A stretch of 64,000 nucleotides of DNA from JBBEAM01 sp942491105 (GTDB lineage: Bacteria > Pseudomonadota > Alphaproteobacteria > Kiloniellales > DSM-21159), in the NCBI GenBank assembly GCA_942491105.1, contig CALNZX010000012.1:124001-188000 (forward strand). Direction: 5' to 3'. The notes beneath the pieces were generated by a model that did not search any database, was not told where the DNA came from, and worked only from the letters and a program-made list of their open reading frames with translations. Position 1 is the first letter of the stretch, and every line of letters begins with the position of its first letter. Both the position numbers and the translations under genes were made by a program. Positions 14,936-24,057 of the stretch are shown piece after piece.

Positions 14936-15262
14936 TTAGGCCACTTCCGGCGGGCCCAACACCCGCTTGCCCAACCAGATAAAGTAGATATTGCGCGAAT
15001 AGATGACGAGCCCGGTGGCCTGGCCGAGGATGAACACAGGATCCATCCGGTAGATGGCGTAGCTCAGCAAGAGCAGGCCGCCCGCGAAGCTGAAATACCA
15101 GAAGGTCTCCGGCACGATGCTGGCGCGGGCGCGCTCCGTGGCGATCCACTGAAGGAGGAAGCGCATGGAGAACATGGTCTGCGCGAACAGCCCCACGCCG
15201 ATCCAAACGAGCTCCGAGGTCGGCGTGTCCGCCCACCATTGCACGAGACTTCCCCCCGACAT
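14936..15262 (-). CDS. Lipid A biosynthesis N-terminal domain (LAB_N) membrane protein
   Basis: A 108-residue protein from ATG 15262, five bases after the GT2 stop. It has three membrane helices and the LAB_N hallmarks SMRFLLQWIATERARASIVP and GQATGLVIYSRNIYFIW. LAB_N proteins are small membrane partners found with polyprenyl-phosphate sugar transferases in lipid A modification systems. Here it forms a likely three-gene operon with the GT2 enzyme and the PAP2 phosphatase. The family is clear; its exact biochemical role is not established. Confidence 0.8.
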   Translation of the reverse strand: MSGGSLVQWWADTPTSELVWIGVGLFAQTMFSMRFLLQWIATERARASIVPETFWYFSFAGGLLLLSYAIYRMDPVFILGQATGLVIYSRNIYFIWLGKRVLGPPEVA

Positions 15263-15267
15263 GTCCG

Positions 15268-16029
15268 TTATCCCCTCTGACTCATGACATAAACGTCCGC
15301 ACCGACCGTTCCCTCGGCCTGCTCGGCCAAGGGCACGATCGCCGTGCGCTTGCGCAACCAGCTGACCCCGACGAGGTCGTAGAGGCCGATCAACGCGCGG
15401 CCCAGATTGGTGTATTTGGACCTGCCCGCGAGCCGCGGGCGATCGTTCACCGGCGCGTAAACCACCTGGTGCCCATACGTCAGAAAGAATGCCGGCAGAT
15501 AGCGGTGCATGCTGGTGAAGTAGGGCAGCCCGACAAAGGCCTCGCGCTGATAGACCTTGAGCCCGCAGCCCGTGTCGGGGCAGCCGTCGTCCAGCACCTT
15601 GTCCCGCAGCCAGTTGGCGAACCGCGAAGCCAACCGCTTCGAGCCGGTGTCCTTGCGCGACGCCCGTAAGCCGCCGACCAGCGCCGGCTCCTTGCCGGGG
15701 GCGCCGAGACGCTCGAAGAGGCCGGCAATATCGTGCGGATCGTTCTGGCCGTCCCCGTCCATGGCGGCGATGGCGGGGAAACGCGCGGCGAGCACCGCTG
15801 TCCGCAAAGCGGCGCTCTGGCCGGCCCGGCGTCCATGTCTCACATAACGCAACGAGTCGTAACGGGGGATCAGAGCCTTGATTTCGGCTCCGGTTCCGTC
15901 GTCGCTCGCGTCGTCGACCACGATTACCTCGCCGAGCATGGTCTCGGGCACGGCGGCGTAGGTCTCTTCGATCAGACGGCCGATATTGCCCTCCTCGTTG
16001 AACGCGGGAATGACAACGGAAAGACGCAT
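15268..16029 (-). CDS. GT2 glycosyltransferase, dolichyl/polyprenyl-phosphate sugar synthase type
   Basis: A 253-residue protein starting at ATG 16029 (MRLSVVIPAFNEEGN). It has the GT2 nucleotide-sugar site: VVDDASDDGT near residue 47 and MDGDGQNDP near residue 95 (DxD-type metal site), then ASRKDTGSKRLASRFANW and a GCGLKVYQREAF segment seen in polyprenyl-phosphate mannose/aminoarabinose synthases. No C-terminal membrane helices are present; the small LAB_N protein five bases downstream may supply the membrane part. It likely makes an undecaprenyl-phosphate sugar that the divergent ArnT-like enzyme uses as donor. Confidence 0.85.
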   Translation of the reverse strand: MRLSVVIPAFNEEGNIGRLIEETYAAVPETMLGEVIVVDDASDDGTGAEIKALIPRYDSLRYVRHGRRAGQSAALRTAVLAARFPAIAAMDGDGQNDPHDIAGLFERLGAPGKEPALVGGLRASRKDTGSKRLASRFANWLRDKVLDDGCPDTGCGLKVYQREAFVGLPYFTSMHRYLPAFFLTYGHQVVYAPVNDRPRLAGRSKYTNLGRALIGLYDLVGVSWLRKRTAIVPLAEQAEGTVGADVYVMSQRG

Positions 16030-16147
16030 GGCTTCGCCTTGGCACACCCAAAACACGTGAAACGGAACGCGAAGGCCGATTGTGAGACCCGATTTTAACG
16101 CGCCGATGAATGACCCGACCTGGGTGACATGCAGGTGACAAACAGCC

Positions 16148-17714
16148 ATGCCAAATCGGCGCGACTGGGAGAGCGCTCAAGCGGGAACGACGGCGGTGCA
16201 CACCGGAGATCTTACGCAAGTATCCTATAGGGGCCGAGAGCGGTCGCTCTCGGACGGGGGCTACCTGCTCCTCACGGCCGCCTGCCTTTCTGTCCTCCTC
16301 GCCTTTCGGCTTGCGGCGCTGAAGGCGGCGCAGATCGACCTGGTCATGGACGAGGCCCAGTACTGGAGCTGGTCCCGCGACTTTGCGTTTGGCTACTTTT
16401 CGAAGCCACCGCTCATCGCTTGGGTCATCCGCGCCGCAGGCGAGGTCTGCGGACAGTCGGAAGCATGCGTTCGCGCCGCCTCCCCCCTCCTCTACACACT
16501 CTCCGGCTTCATGCTCTTCCTCACGGGCCGAAACGTTGTTCGATGCGCGGATCGGCTTCTGGGCGGCACTCGTCTTCGCCACCTTGCCTGGCGTTTCCTA
16601 TGCCTCGCTGCTCATCACCACCGACGCGCCGTTGATCTTCCTATGGACCGTCATGCTCTTTTTCTGGGTCATGCTGGTGAAACGGCAAAGCATGGGCTTC
16701 GCCATTCTGCTCGGCGCGGCGATCGGCATCGGCCTTCTCGCCAAACAGGCAATGATTTACGCGCTGGTCTGCATCGCCTGCCACGCCGCGATGTCCCGCG
16801 AGGCGCGCGAAGCCCTCAAGGGCGGCCGCGGCCTGATCGCCGGACTGATCGCGCTGTCGCTGTTCTCGCCCAACATCGTGTGGAACGCCGAGCACGGCTT
16901 CCCGACGGCGAAGCACACCGGCGCCAATATCGGTTGGCAATCTCCTTACGTTCACCCCGTCGCCCTGCTCGAGTTTCTCGGGGCGCAATTCGGTTTGTTC
17001 GGCCCGATCCTGCTTGTCGTGCTGGCCCGCGCCGGGTTTCGGCAGTTGCGTGGGCCAAGCGATCCGAACAAGACCTTGCTGCTTTGCTTCGCGCTGCCGA
17101 TTCTCGCACTCCTCATCGTGCAGGCTCTGCTGTCGCGCGCGCATGGCAATTGGGCCGCGACGGCCTACCCCGCGGCCAGCGTCTTCGTCACCGCCGTCCT
17201 GCTCGAAGGGGGACGGCAGCGACTATTCAATGTCTCCCTTGGTCTACACCTCATTCTGGCGGCGGCGATCGCGACGGCGCCGGCCTTCGCGCGTACCTGG
17301 CCCATGTTCGAGCAACTCAAGTTCCTGCGCTCATCGCTTGGCTGGGAGGACACAGCCGGCCTGGTGCGCGAGCGGCTCGCCGAGGAACGCTACGGCGCGA
17401 TCCTTGTCGGTTCGCGCGAGATGGCGGCGGAGTTGCTTTACTACCTACGGGACTCACAGGTGCCGCTCGTAGTCTGGACGCGCGGTGACACGCCTCACAA
17501 CCACTTCGAGATGACGCGGCCCTTTGGCGCGAGCACGCCGGAGCCGATCCTCTATGTGTCGTTGACGCCGTGTCCTCCGCCCGTCACGGGCGCGTTCGCC
17601 GAGGTCGAAGCGCTTCCGGTCAAGCGTGTGCCGCTGGTGCAGAACGAGGCACGCCTCGTCTATACCTGCCGGCTGACCGGGTTCGACGACCCGGACGGCA
17701 GCGAACCGAAATAG
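16148..17714 (+). pseudogene. ArnT-like (GT-C/GT83) glycosyltransferase, frameshifted
   Basis: From ATG 16148 the first frame gives a membrane helix and the family motif DEAQYWSWSRDFAFGYFSKP with PPLIAWVI, up to GFMLFLTGRN. The rest continues in the next frame with LFDARIGFWAALVFATLPG, a long run of helices and a periplasmic tail ending at 17714. The frames switch near 16535-16550 (within acgggccgaaacgttgtt). Repaired, the protein would be about 520 residues, normal for enzymes that move a sugar from undecaprenyl phosphate to lipid A or another lipid. It is divergent from the GT2/LAB_N/PAP2 operon, which fits a shared pathway. Lesion or base-call error cannot be told apart. Confidence 0.75.
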
Positions 17715-17717
17715 CCT

Positions 17718-18206
17718 TCAGTGGTGGGCGTGATCGCCACCGGCGCCTTTGCCTACCGGCACCACGATATCGACCGATCCCGCCTCGGCGAATTCGAGCG
17801 TCAGGGGAAGACTGCCGCCCGCGGCGAGCTCACCGTCCAACCCCATGACCATCACATGGGCTCCGCCCGGCTTGAGCTCGGCGGTGGCCCCCGCCGGGAT
17901 GGGCAAACCGTCTTCGAGAGGGCGCATCTGCATGACGCCGTCCCCGGTCATCTTGGTCTCGTGCAGCTCGACGCGCTCGGCGCTGGGGGATTTTACCGCC
18001 TTGAGCACGTCGTCCGTGGCGCCTTCGTTGGTGATGGTCAGGTAGGCCGCCGTGGTTCGGCCCTGGCCGATGGTCGGCCGCGCCCAGGCATCGGTGACGC
18101 TGATGCCATGGGCCTCCGCCGCCCAGGCCGTCCAGGCGACGAACAGAAGGGCGACCATGGTCAGCACGACGGCTACGCCGATCTCGATCAGACGCAGCCT
18201 CGTCAT
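17718..18206 (-). CDS. PCuAC-type periplasmic copper chaperone
   Basis: A 162-residue protein from ATG 18206 with a signal peptide (to WAAEAHG). The mature domain carries the PCuAC copper site: H and M in VELHETKM, further methionines in GVMQMRPL, and HVMVMG near residue 125. The C-terminus is His-rich (DHAHH). These proteins deliver Cu(I) to the CuA centre of subunit II in the periplasm, so it may serve the oxidase at 1.8-9.1 kb. It converges with the ArnT-like gene three bases away. Confidence 0.85.
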   Translation of the reverse strand: MTRLRLIEIGVAVVLTMVALLFVAWTAWAAEAHGISVTDAWARPTIGQGRTTAAYLTITNEGATDDVLKAVKSPSAERVELHETKMTGDGVMQMRPLEDGLPIPAGATAELKPGGAHVMVMGLDGELAAGGSLPLTLEFAEAGSVDIVVPVGKGAGGDHAHH

Positions 18207-18381
18207 CCGAACCAAGCCCTCCTCCGAATGGAATGCTCTCACCGTATTCGTCCCTTGCCGCATTGCTCCTCGTCCCCTTTTATGACCGCCTGCCCGGCCC
18301 ATGTTGCGCCGTGGTGTCGCGTGCGGCGGTCGGTCGCCGTGCGGCAATAGCAACCAAAACCATGAAAAAGTTTGATCTGCC

Positions 18382-19731
18382 TTAAGGCGTGACGGCGCGG
18401 CTCTCCGAGACGACCAGCGCATCAGGCTGATCGTCGAAACCGTCGTCGGCGGCATCCTGGCCGTAGATGTCGGGCCGGAACTGGGCGACGCCGCGGCTAT
18501 TGGCGAAGGCCGTCAGATAGACGAAATGCACGGGGACGGCGCTGCGCAGCTTGACGTTCTTCTTTTCCCCGCTCGCCACCTGCGTCTCGACCTTTGCCAG
18601 GTCCCAGCCTTGAGGACCCAACAGCCAAGCCACGAGCTCCCACACGCTTTCCACCCGGACGCAGCCCGAGCTGAAGGCCCGCTGGCTCTGATTGAACAGC
18701 CGCTTCAGGGGCGTGTCGTGCATATAGACGGCATGCTTATTGGGCATGTTGATGCGCACCAGACCGAGCGCGTTCTGCGGACCCGGGTCCTGGCGGAACT
18801 TGTAGCTGGCCACTTGCGGCGACATCCAATCCACCTGCTGAGGGTCGAGCGGCGCCGATCCCCAGGTTCGGCTGACATTGAACCGGTTGTCGTAGAAATA
18901 GGACATGTCCTTGCGGATGGCCGGAATGAGGTCCTTGCGGGCGATGCTGTCCGGCACGCTCCACACCGGGAAGAAATTCACCTCCACGATCTTGGCGTCG
19001 ACCTGAGGCGTGGCCCGCGAAGGCTTGCCGACGACGACGGCGCTGTCGAGCGCGAGCTGACCCTTCTGCACCGCTTGCGCCGTATAGGCCGGCACGTTGA
19101 CCAGCACGTAGCGCGGCGATCGGTTGATCTTCATCAGCTGCTTGACGCGGGGCAGGTTGGCCTCGAGCTGACGCAGGCGTTCGCGCGCCGGCACGTTGAG
19201 CGCCTTCAAGGTGCGCTGATCGAGGAACCCGGAGACGCGCAGGCCGTTGCGAATCTGGAACCGCGTGAGCCCATCGCGAAACTCATCGTCAAAGCGCCCG
19301 CTCGTGCCGGAGCCCGGCGGCAGATCGCCCTCCATGATGAGATGCTGGCGGATCGTGACGATCTCCGCGCTGCTGTCGCCCGGCCGCAGCGTCGTGTCCC
19401 CGCGCACCATCGGCCAGCCGCCGGCCGCCACAATCTGGCGATAGCGCCCGATGGCCGCCTCCAAGCCCTGGACCGAGGCCTCGCTCACGAACGGCACGTC
19501 CATCCGGAATTGCGGGCTGATGCGGTCGCGCAGCGCGTCGCGTTCGGCCTGGCGGCGGTCCTTCTCTTCCTGGGTCACGGGCCCGCTATCGGTGAACACG
19601 CGATAGGGGTTGAACTGGGCCTGCGCGGCGCCCGATGAGAGCGACAGAAGGAGGGCGGCTATGGCGCCGGCGAAGGCCGCGCCGTTCACGGAGAGGGAAA
19701 AGCTGCGGCGGAGAAAGGAGCGAGTGACCAT
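18382..19731 (-). CDS. L,D-transpeptidase with peptidoglycan-binding domain
   Basis: The 449-residue protein has a signal peptide (to AQAQF, about residue 39), a peptidoglycan-binding helix bundle around residues 115-180 (LRPGDSSAEIVTIRQHL... FQIRNGLRVSGFLDQRTLKALN), and an YkuD-type L,D-transpeptidase domain at about 205-400. The catalytic stretch HDTPLKRLFNQ...SSGCVRVE holds the conserved His and Cys (S-x-GCxR). It acts in the periplasm, forming 3-3 cross-links or attaching proteins to murein. It is transcribed toward the PCuAC gene; a 175-base gap separates them. The catalytic motif is complete. Confidence 0.85.
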   Translation of the reverse strand: MVTRSFLRRSFSLSVNGAAFAGAIAALLLSLSSGAAQAQFNPYRVFTDSGPVTQEEKDRRQAERDALRDRISPQFRMDVPFVSEASVQGLEAAIGRYRQIVAAGGWPMVRGDTTLRPGDSSAEIVTIRQHLIMEGDLPPGSGTSGRFDDEFRDGLTRFQIRNGLRVSGFLDQRTLKALNVPARERLRQLEANLPRVKQLMKINRSPRYVLVNVPAYTAQAVQKGQLALDSAVVVGKPSRATPQVDAKIVEVNFFPVWSVPDSIARKDLIPAIRKDMSYFYDNRFNVSRTWGSAPLDPQQVDWMSPQVASYKFRQDPGPQNALGLVRINMPNKHAVYMHDTPLKRLFNQSQRAFSSGCVRVESVWELVAWLLGPQGWDLAKVETQVASGEKKNVKLRSAVPVHFVYLTAFANSRGVAQFRPDIYGQDAADDGFDDQPDALVVSESRAVTP

Positions 19732-19958
19732 GCGGGAGAGATTTCCAGGCTTCCAGTTTGCTCATGCGGACGGGCCAAGAGGCGCATGATTCCGTGGCAC
19801 AAAATGGACGGTGACCCCCCAAGGAAAGCCCGCGCCCGGACGGAAATTCGATGATCCCTCGACCCCGAGGGGACCATGGTAGCGCGCCTGCCGCCGATCC
19901 GAAAGGTGGCGCCCGGGGGGCCGTTCGCCGCGGTTAACGCGCGAGTGTTGCCTTGACC

Positions 19959-21350
19959 TCAAAAGGCGACTGTCGTCCGCAATCCCACCAGGACGCTGTT
20001 CTCGATGACGTGGCTCGGATCGTCCGGATCCGGCACGTTCCCTCCGGGATGGACGATGTATTGCAGGTCCGGCTGAAGGGTCCACCAGGGCGTGATCTGT
20101 GCCGTGTAGCTCAACTCGAACGCTGTTTCGCCGTTGCGGATCGGATAGGACGATCCTGCGATGCGTCGCGTGGCGAGATCGAGGGCGGAGGCGTCGGGAC
20201 TGATATTCGAGTAGGCAACGCCGAAGGTGAGAACGTCGTCGGGGCGCTCACGAAACGGTGCGGTAATGCCGAAGCCGCCGTCCATGTACCACGACAGAAG
20301 ATTGCGGTCGGCGGGCACCACACTGCCGCGCCAGAACAGCGTGATATTGGACGCACCGTTCTGCCAGACGACCTGGTCCACCACCCCATAGAGGCCCCAA
20401 TTGCCTTGGTGCTCGATCGGGTCGGAAGGATCGACGGCAAGGGAAACGCGTTGTCCCTTATTGCCGTTGCCAAGCTCCAGATCGGTGAAATCCGCCGTAT
20501 GGTACCAGCCGCCGAGCCTATAGGCCGACTGAGCGCCGTCGTCCTTTGCGGACGCCCCTGGCCGGAACTGAATTTCGCTCATGAGAAGCGCACCGCCCGT
20601 GAAACTGAAGGTCGTGCCATGCGGGTCGCAGGCTTGCGGGTCCTCATCGGGTGGACAGTCTCCGGCCGGATTGCCGCTGAACACGGCCGTCAACCACTTG
20701 ACCTCGTCCGAGGGATCGAGCTCGAGGCGTGCGCCTGGAGTCGCCAGAGGATACCCGGGACCGCCGCCCGGCAAGTTGGCGGCGACGATATTGGCCCAGC
20801 CGAACGTGCCGTTGATCAGGGCCGCAGCTGTGTCGCTGATCAGAAACTCGTCGTCGGCGGCAAGCTGCCCCACGCGAAAGGACCCTGTGTCGCCGAGCTG
20901 CTGCTGGACCCACAACGTGAACAAGCGGAATGTCGGCCGCGCATCGATGTTGCTGGGATCGGAGATCGAACCCACCAAATCCGCGGCGTTCCTGCCGCCG
21001 TCGTCGATCTGGTAGAGCGAGACATGGGCGGTGCCGCCTTTCCAGCCCATCAGCTTTTGAAGATCGGTGTCCACCTCGAGGCTGATGAGGTCCTCATAGG
21101 CGGCGCCGGTTTCAATTCCGCCTGACAGATTGCCGAAAACCTCGCCCGTATAGGTGAGGCTCCAATCGACGCCATTGTTAGAGAGCCCGGTCCGCGCCCC
21201 GCCCCAATCGCCCGTGACCGTGTCCCGCGTCCAGAACGTCTGGTCTTGAGCCTGCACCGGCGACGCCGCCGCCAGGGCGAGAAGGAGCGCCGTGCTCCAC
21301 GCCCAAAGTCCCTGTCTAGCTATACGAAATCCATGATCTAGCGTTGCCAT
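19959..21350 (-). CDS. OprB-type carbohydrate-selective porin
   Basis: The start is ATG 21350, 13 bases inside the multicopper oxidase gene. The 463-residue protein has a signal peptide (to PVQAQD) and the opening FWTRDTVTGDWGGARTGLSNNGVDWSLTYTGEVFGNLSGG split here by function: DWGGARTGL is the conserved OprB start. It ends in aromatic VGLRTTVAF, a typical outer-membrane barrel terminal strand. The middle contains FRLFTLWVQQQLGD and a Cys-containing loop. OprB porins let small sugars or alcohol-like solutes cross the outer membrane. Its overlap with the oxidase gene shows co-translation. Substrate is not known. Confidence 0.8.
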   Translation of the reverse strand: MATLDHGFRIARQGLWAWSTALLLALAAASPVQAQDQTFWTRDTVTGDWGGARTGLSNNGVDWSLTYTGEVFGNLSGGIETGAAYEDLISLEVDTDLQKLMGWKGGTAHVSLYQIDDGGRNAADLVGSISDPSNIDARPTFRLFTLWVQQQLGDTGSFRVGQLAADDEFLISDTAAALINGTFGWANIVAANLPGGGPGYPLATPGARLELDPSDEVKWLTAVFSGNPAGDCPPDEDPQACDPHGTTFSFTGGALLMSEIQFRPGASAKDDGAQSAYRLGGWYHTADFTDLELGNGNKGQRVSLAVDPSDPIEHQGNWGLYGVVDQVVWQNGASNITLFWRGSVVPADRNLLSWYMDGGFGITAPFRERPDDVLTFGVAYSNISPDASALDLATRRIAGSSYPIRNGETAFELSYTAQITPWWTLQPDLQYIVHPGGNVPDPDDPSHVIENSVLVGLRTTVAF

Positions 21351-23110
21351 AGCGAATAGTTTGCCTGCGCTGTGGCGCGCGTTTCTGCCGGACGGCACCA
21401 GCTGGCCCGCAGGTCCCGCTCGAACCGCTCCCATGCTGCGTGATCGTCGTCATCGCCGTCGCCATGATCGTCTTCGTGGTGCTTGTATTTTCCGCTCGGC
21501 TTGCAGAGCGCCCGGTCCTTTGGCGACATCTTCAAGCGGTCGATATTGGAGGGCGTGCCGGCCTCGCAGCGTCCGGCATCGGGGGACATGCTGATGACCT
21601 GCATCATGCCGTTATCCTCGTGCTCGCCGATGTGGCAGTGATAGACGGCTTTGCCTTCGATCACCGGATCGAGGAACGGGACGAGCACCACCACGGAGCC
21701 GTGCGGGTCCTCGGCGGTCGGGCACGTGCAGCCGGTGCAATTGCCGTCGTCGTCGCATTTGCAGCGATTGGGATGATCTTTGTCCGCCGAGCGGAAATCG
21801 AGGTTCACCGTGTCCTGCCAGCCGGTGAACGGCACGTCCTTGCCGTTCTTCTTGATCACCTGAAACTGCAGCTGATGGTGATGGAAGACGTGGTTCTCCG
21901 CTGAGCAATTATTGACCGTCCATTCCTCGACGCAGCCGATCCGGACCGACGTGTTGACCTCGCTCATGTCGGTTTGGACGTTGTTGATGCAGAACTGATC
22001 GCCGTTGCCGGTTTCGGAGAAATCGAACGTGCGCTTGCAACACGGCGTGGCGGTTCGAAGGTCTTGCAGCTCCGGAAAGACGTCCGGCAGCTTCAGCTTT
22101 GTCTGTTCGGCTCCGCTCACAACCAACGTTGCCAGCGTCGTCTTCGGGTGCGGATCGCCCGCGGGCCCCATGTCGATCTCCCGCGTCCGGAAGATGTACT
22201 CGCCGGGCTTGCCCCCGACGATCAGGAACTCGGAGCGGGCGCTCGTGGGCAGCAGAAGATGGTCGTGGATCAGAGGCACCGTGTTGCGGACACCGTCACG
22301 CGCGACCTCGTAGATCTTATGCCCTTCGATCTCCAGGTCGTAATAGATGTCGGCGCCGATATTGCCGACGCGCCACAGCTGGATCTCGCCGGGCTTGATG
22401 GGGATGGTCGGGTTGCGCAGGCCGTTCACCAAACGATTGGTCTTGTCGCCGGGATCGGGCGGATTGGGCACCTTGCCGTGCTTGTTGATCTGAATATCGC
22501 GCAGGATCATGAAGCGCTGCGTGATGTCCTTCAGTTCAGGCCAGGGATCGAGCACGCCGTCGACGCTGATCAGGCCGGAGAGACCGCTGCCGATCTGATA
22601 CTCGGTCGTCCCGTGAAAATGCGGGTGATACCAGAACAGCCCTTGCGGATGGTCCTTCGGGAAATCGACCACGTATTGGTAGTCCTTGCCGGGCTCGACC
22701 GTGATGAACACACTATCGGCCGGGGCGAGCGGCGAGACGTTGGTCCCGTGGTAGTGAAGATTGGTGCTCTCTCCCTCGCCCTTCTCGTTGGTGAGCTTGA
22801 GGCGCAGCGTCTCGCCCGGCTTGAGCCGCAGCGTCGGCGGCGCGAACAGGCCGTTGTAGAGGTTCGTGGTGACCTTCTTGCCGGCGACCTCGATGGTGTG
22901 GGGCCCGACCGTTAGCTCGGTCTCGAGCACCCCATTTTCGCTTTCGATCTGAGGAGGCTCCGCGAAAGCCGGACGCTTGTCCTTATCTTTGGCTATGGCG
23001 GAGAGCGGCGCGAGCAGGAGCAGCAGCGCACTAGAACAATTCAAAAGTATTCGTGAAATTGATCCGAAAGAGGCCGGTCTCTTTGCTTTGAAACCTCTTG
23101 GTCTCTCCAT
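21338..23110 (-). CDS. Multicopper oxidase with Cys-rich insertion
   Basis: A 590-residue secreted protein (signal peptide to about residue 40). All copper-ligand motifs are visible: HYHG (first cupredoxin domain, about 119), WYHPHFHG (about 161), HVFHHHQL (about 415) and HCHIGEHEDNGMM (about 520), which carries the type 1 Cys and Met ligand. Between the last two motifs is an unusual insert with five cysteines (CKCDDDGNCTGC, then CP) beside an aspartate cluster. The C-terminus is His/Asp-rich (HHEDDHGDGDDDDH). It probably oxidises copper(I), manganese or phenolics in the periplasm. The downstream OprB porin overlaps it. Confidence 0.85.
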   Translation of the reverse strand: MERPRGFKAKRPASFGSISRILLNCSSALLLLLAPLSAIAKDKDKRPAFAEPPQIESENGVLETELTVGPHTIEVAGKKVTTNLYNGLFAPPTLRLKPGETLRLKLTNEKGEGESTNLHYHGTNVSPLAPADSVFITVEPGKDYQYVVDFPKDHPQGLFWYHPHFHGTTEYQIGSGLSGLISVDGVLDPWPELKDITQRFMILRDIQINKHGKVPNPPDPGDKTNRLVNGLRNPTIPIKPGEIQLWRVGNIGADIYYDLEIEGHKIYEVARDGVRNTVPLIHDHLLLPTSARSEFLIVGGKPGEYIFRTREIDMGPAGDPHPKTTLATLVVSGAEQTKLKLPDVFPELQDLRTATPCCKRTFDFSETGNGDQFCINNVQTDMSEVNTSVRIGCVEEWTVNNCSAENHVFHHHQLQFQVIKKNGKDVPFTGWQDTVNLDFRSADKDHPNRCKCDDDGNCTGCTCPTAEDPHGSVVVLVPFLDPVIEGKAVYHCHIGEHEDNGMMQVISMSPDAGRCEAGTPSNIDRLKMSPKDRALCKPSGKYKHHEDDHGDGDDDDHAAWERFERDLRASWCRPAETRATAQANYSLWQR

Positions 23111-23380
23111 CGCCGAATCAACCCCCTCCCAGAGAACTTTCGTAAATCCGCCTTATCACTCCGATCTTTTCTGGACAACATGAGTGGCCGTGATTTCTGC
23201 TCAAGGACAAAGCTGAGCGCGGCGCATGTTGGCTTGGCGATCCTTTTGGAGCCAATCGCAAAGCTAGCCGGCCAGCCTCTCGCGGATACGGTCGATGCGG
23301 CGTGGCCGCCCTCAATCTAGCCGCAACCTTTTCCCACAATACTCCGAGGCGCTTTGCCGACGAGGGGACTTGAGGGGGGC

Positions 23381-24022
23381 ATGAGGGGGGCACTTCTCCT
23401 AGCTTTGCTGTGCGGGCTGGCTGTGGCCGGCTGTAGCAGCCGCGCGCCCCACGGCGCCGCCGTCGACACCTCGAACCTGACCGAGCGGGACTGCCTCGTG
23501 CGGGCCATGTATTTCGAATCGAACCGCTCGAGCTCCGAGGGGCTCATGGCGGTCGGCACGGTGGTGATGAACCGGGTGGATTCGGCGCGCTTTCCGAGCA
23601 CCATTTGCGGCGTCGTGGGTCAACACCGCCAGTTCGCGCCGGGCGTCTTAACCCGGGCGGTCGATGCCCGGCAGGCGGCGCCTGCCGCGCGCGCCGCCGA
23701 CGCCATTATGAACGGCGAGCGCTACGCGCCGGTCGGCAAGGCGATGCACTTCCATATGGCGAGCTACAAGAACCCCTACCCGGCCCGCTACGTGACGGTG
23801 GCCGGCGGCAACGCCTTCTATCTGAAGCCCGGGCGCCGCTGGCAGAGCGAATATACCGGCACCGTCGCGGCGGCCTCGTCCCCGAAGCAGGGGCCCATCC
23901 AGTCTCTCTATCAGAAGGCCGCGGCCGTCGCCGCGCACGGGCGGCCGGCTCAGCCCTGCGACCCGGCCTCCAGCCTCGCCGCCACCTCGCTTGCCTGCGA
24001 GAGCGAGTTGGAAGGCCAATAA
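23381..24022 (+). CDS. SleB-type cell wall hydrolase, lipoprotein
   Basis: A 213-residue protein from ATG 23381, just after a GAGGGG. The lipobox LAVAGC places the lipidated Cys at about residue 18. The Hydrolase_2 (SleB) core follows: ERDCLVRAMYFESNRSSSEGLMAVGTVVMNRV with the conserved Glu, then the QFAPG and HFHMASYKNPYPARYV segments. It would cleave peptidoglycan in the periplasm during wall growth. It converges with the Fae homologue 35 bases away. The 270 bases upstream, to the multicopper oxidase start, show no gene. Confidence 0.8.
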   Translation: MRGALLLALLCGLAVAGCSSRAPHGAAVDTSNLTERDCLVRAMYFESNRSSSEGLMAVGTVVMNRVDSARFPSTICGVVGQHRQFAPGVLTRAVDARQAAPAARAADAIMNGERYAPVGKAMHFHMASYKNPYPARYVTVAGGNAFYLKPGRRWQSEYTGTVAAASSPKQGPIQSLYQKAAAVAAHGRPAQPCDPASSLAATSLACESELEGQ

Positions 24023-24057
24023 CGCACACAAAAAGCGCGCAAAGCAAAAATCAGGCG

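Noticed and set aside
14936..16582. A 548-codon minus-strand frame covering LAB_N and GT2
   Set aside because: Only its last 108 codons are real (LAB_N); the rest reads the GT2 gene out of frame.
18526..19638. A 370-codon open frame opposite the L,D-transpeptidase gene
   Set aside because: Shadow frame; the minus-strand gene has a full catalytic motif.
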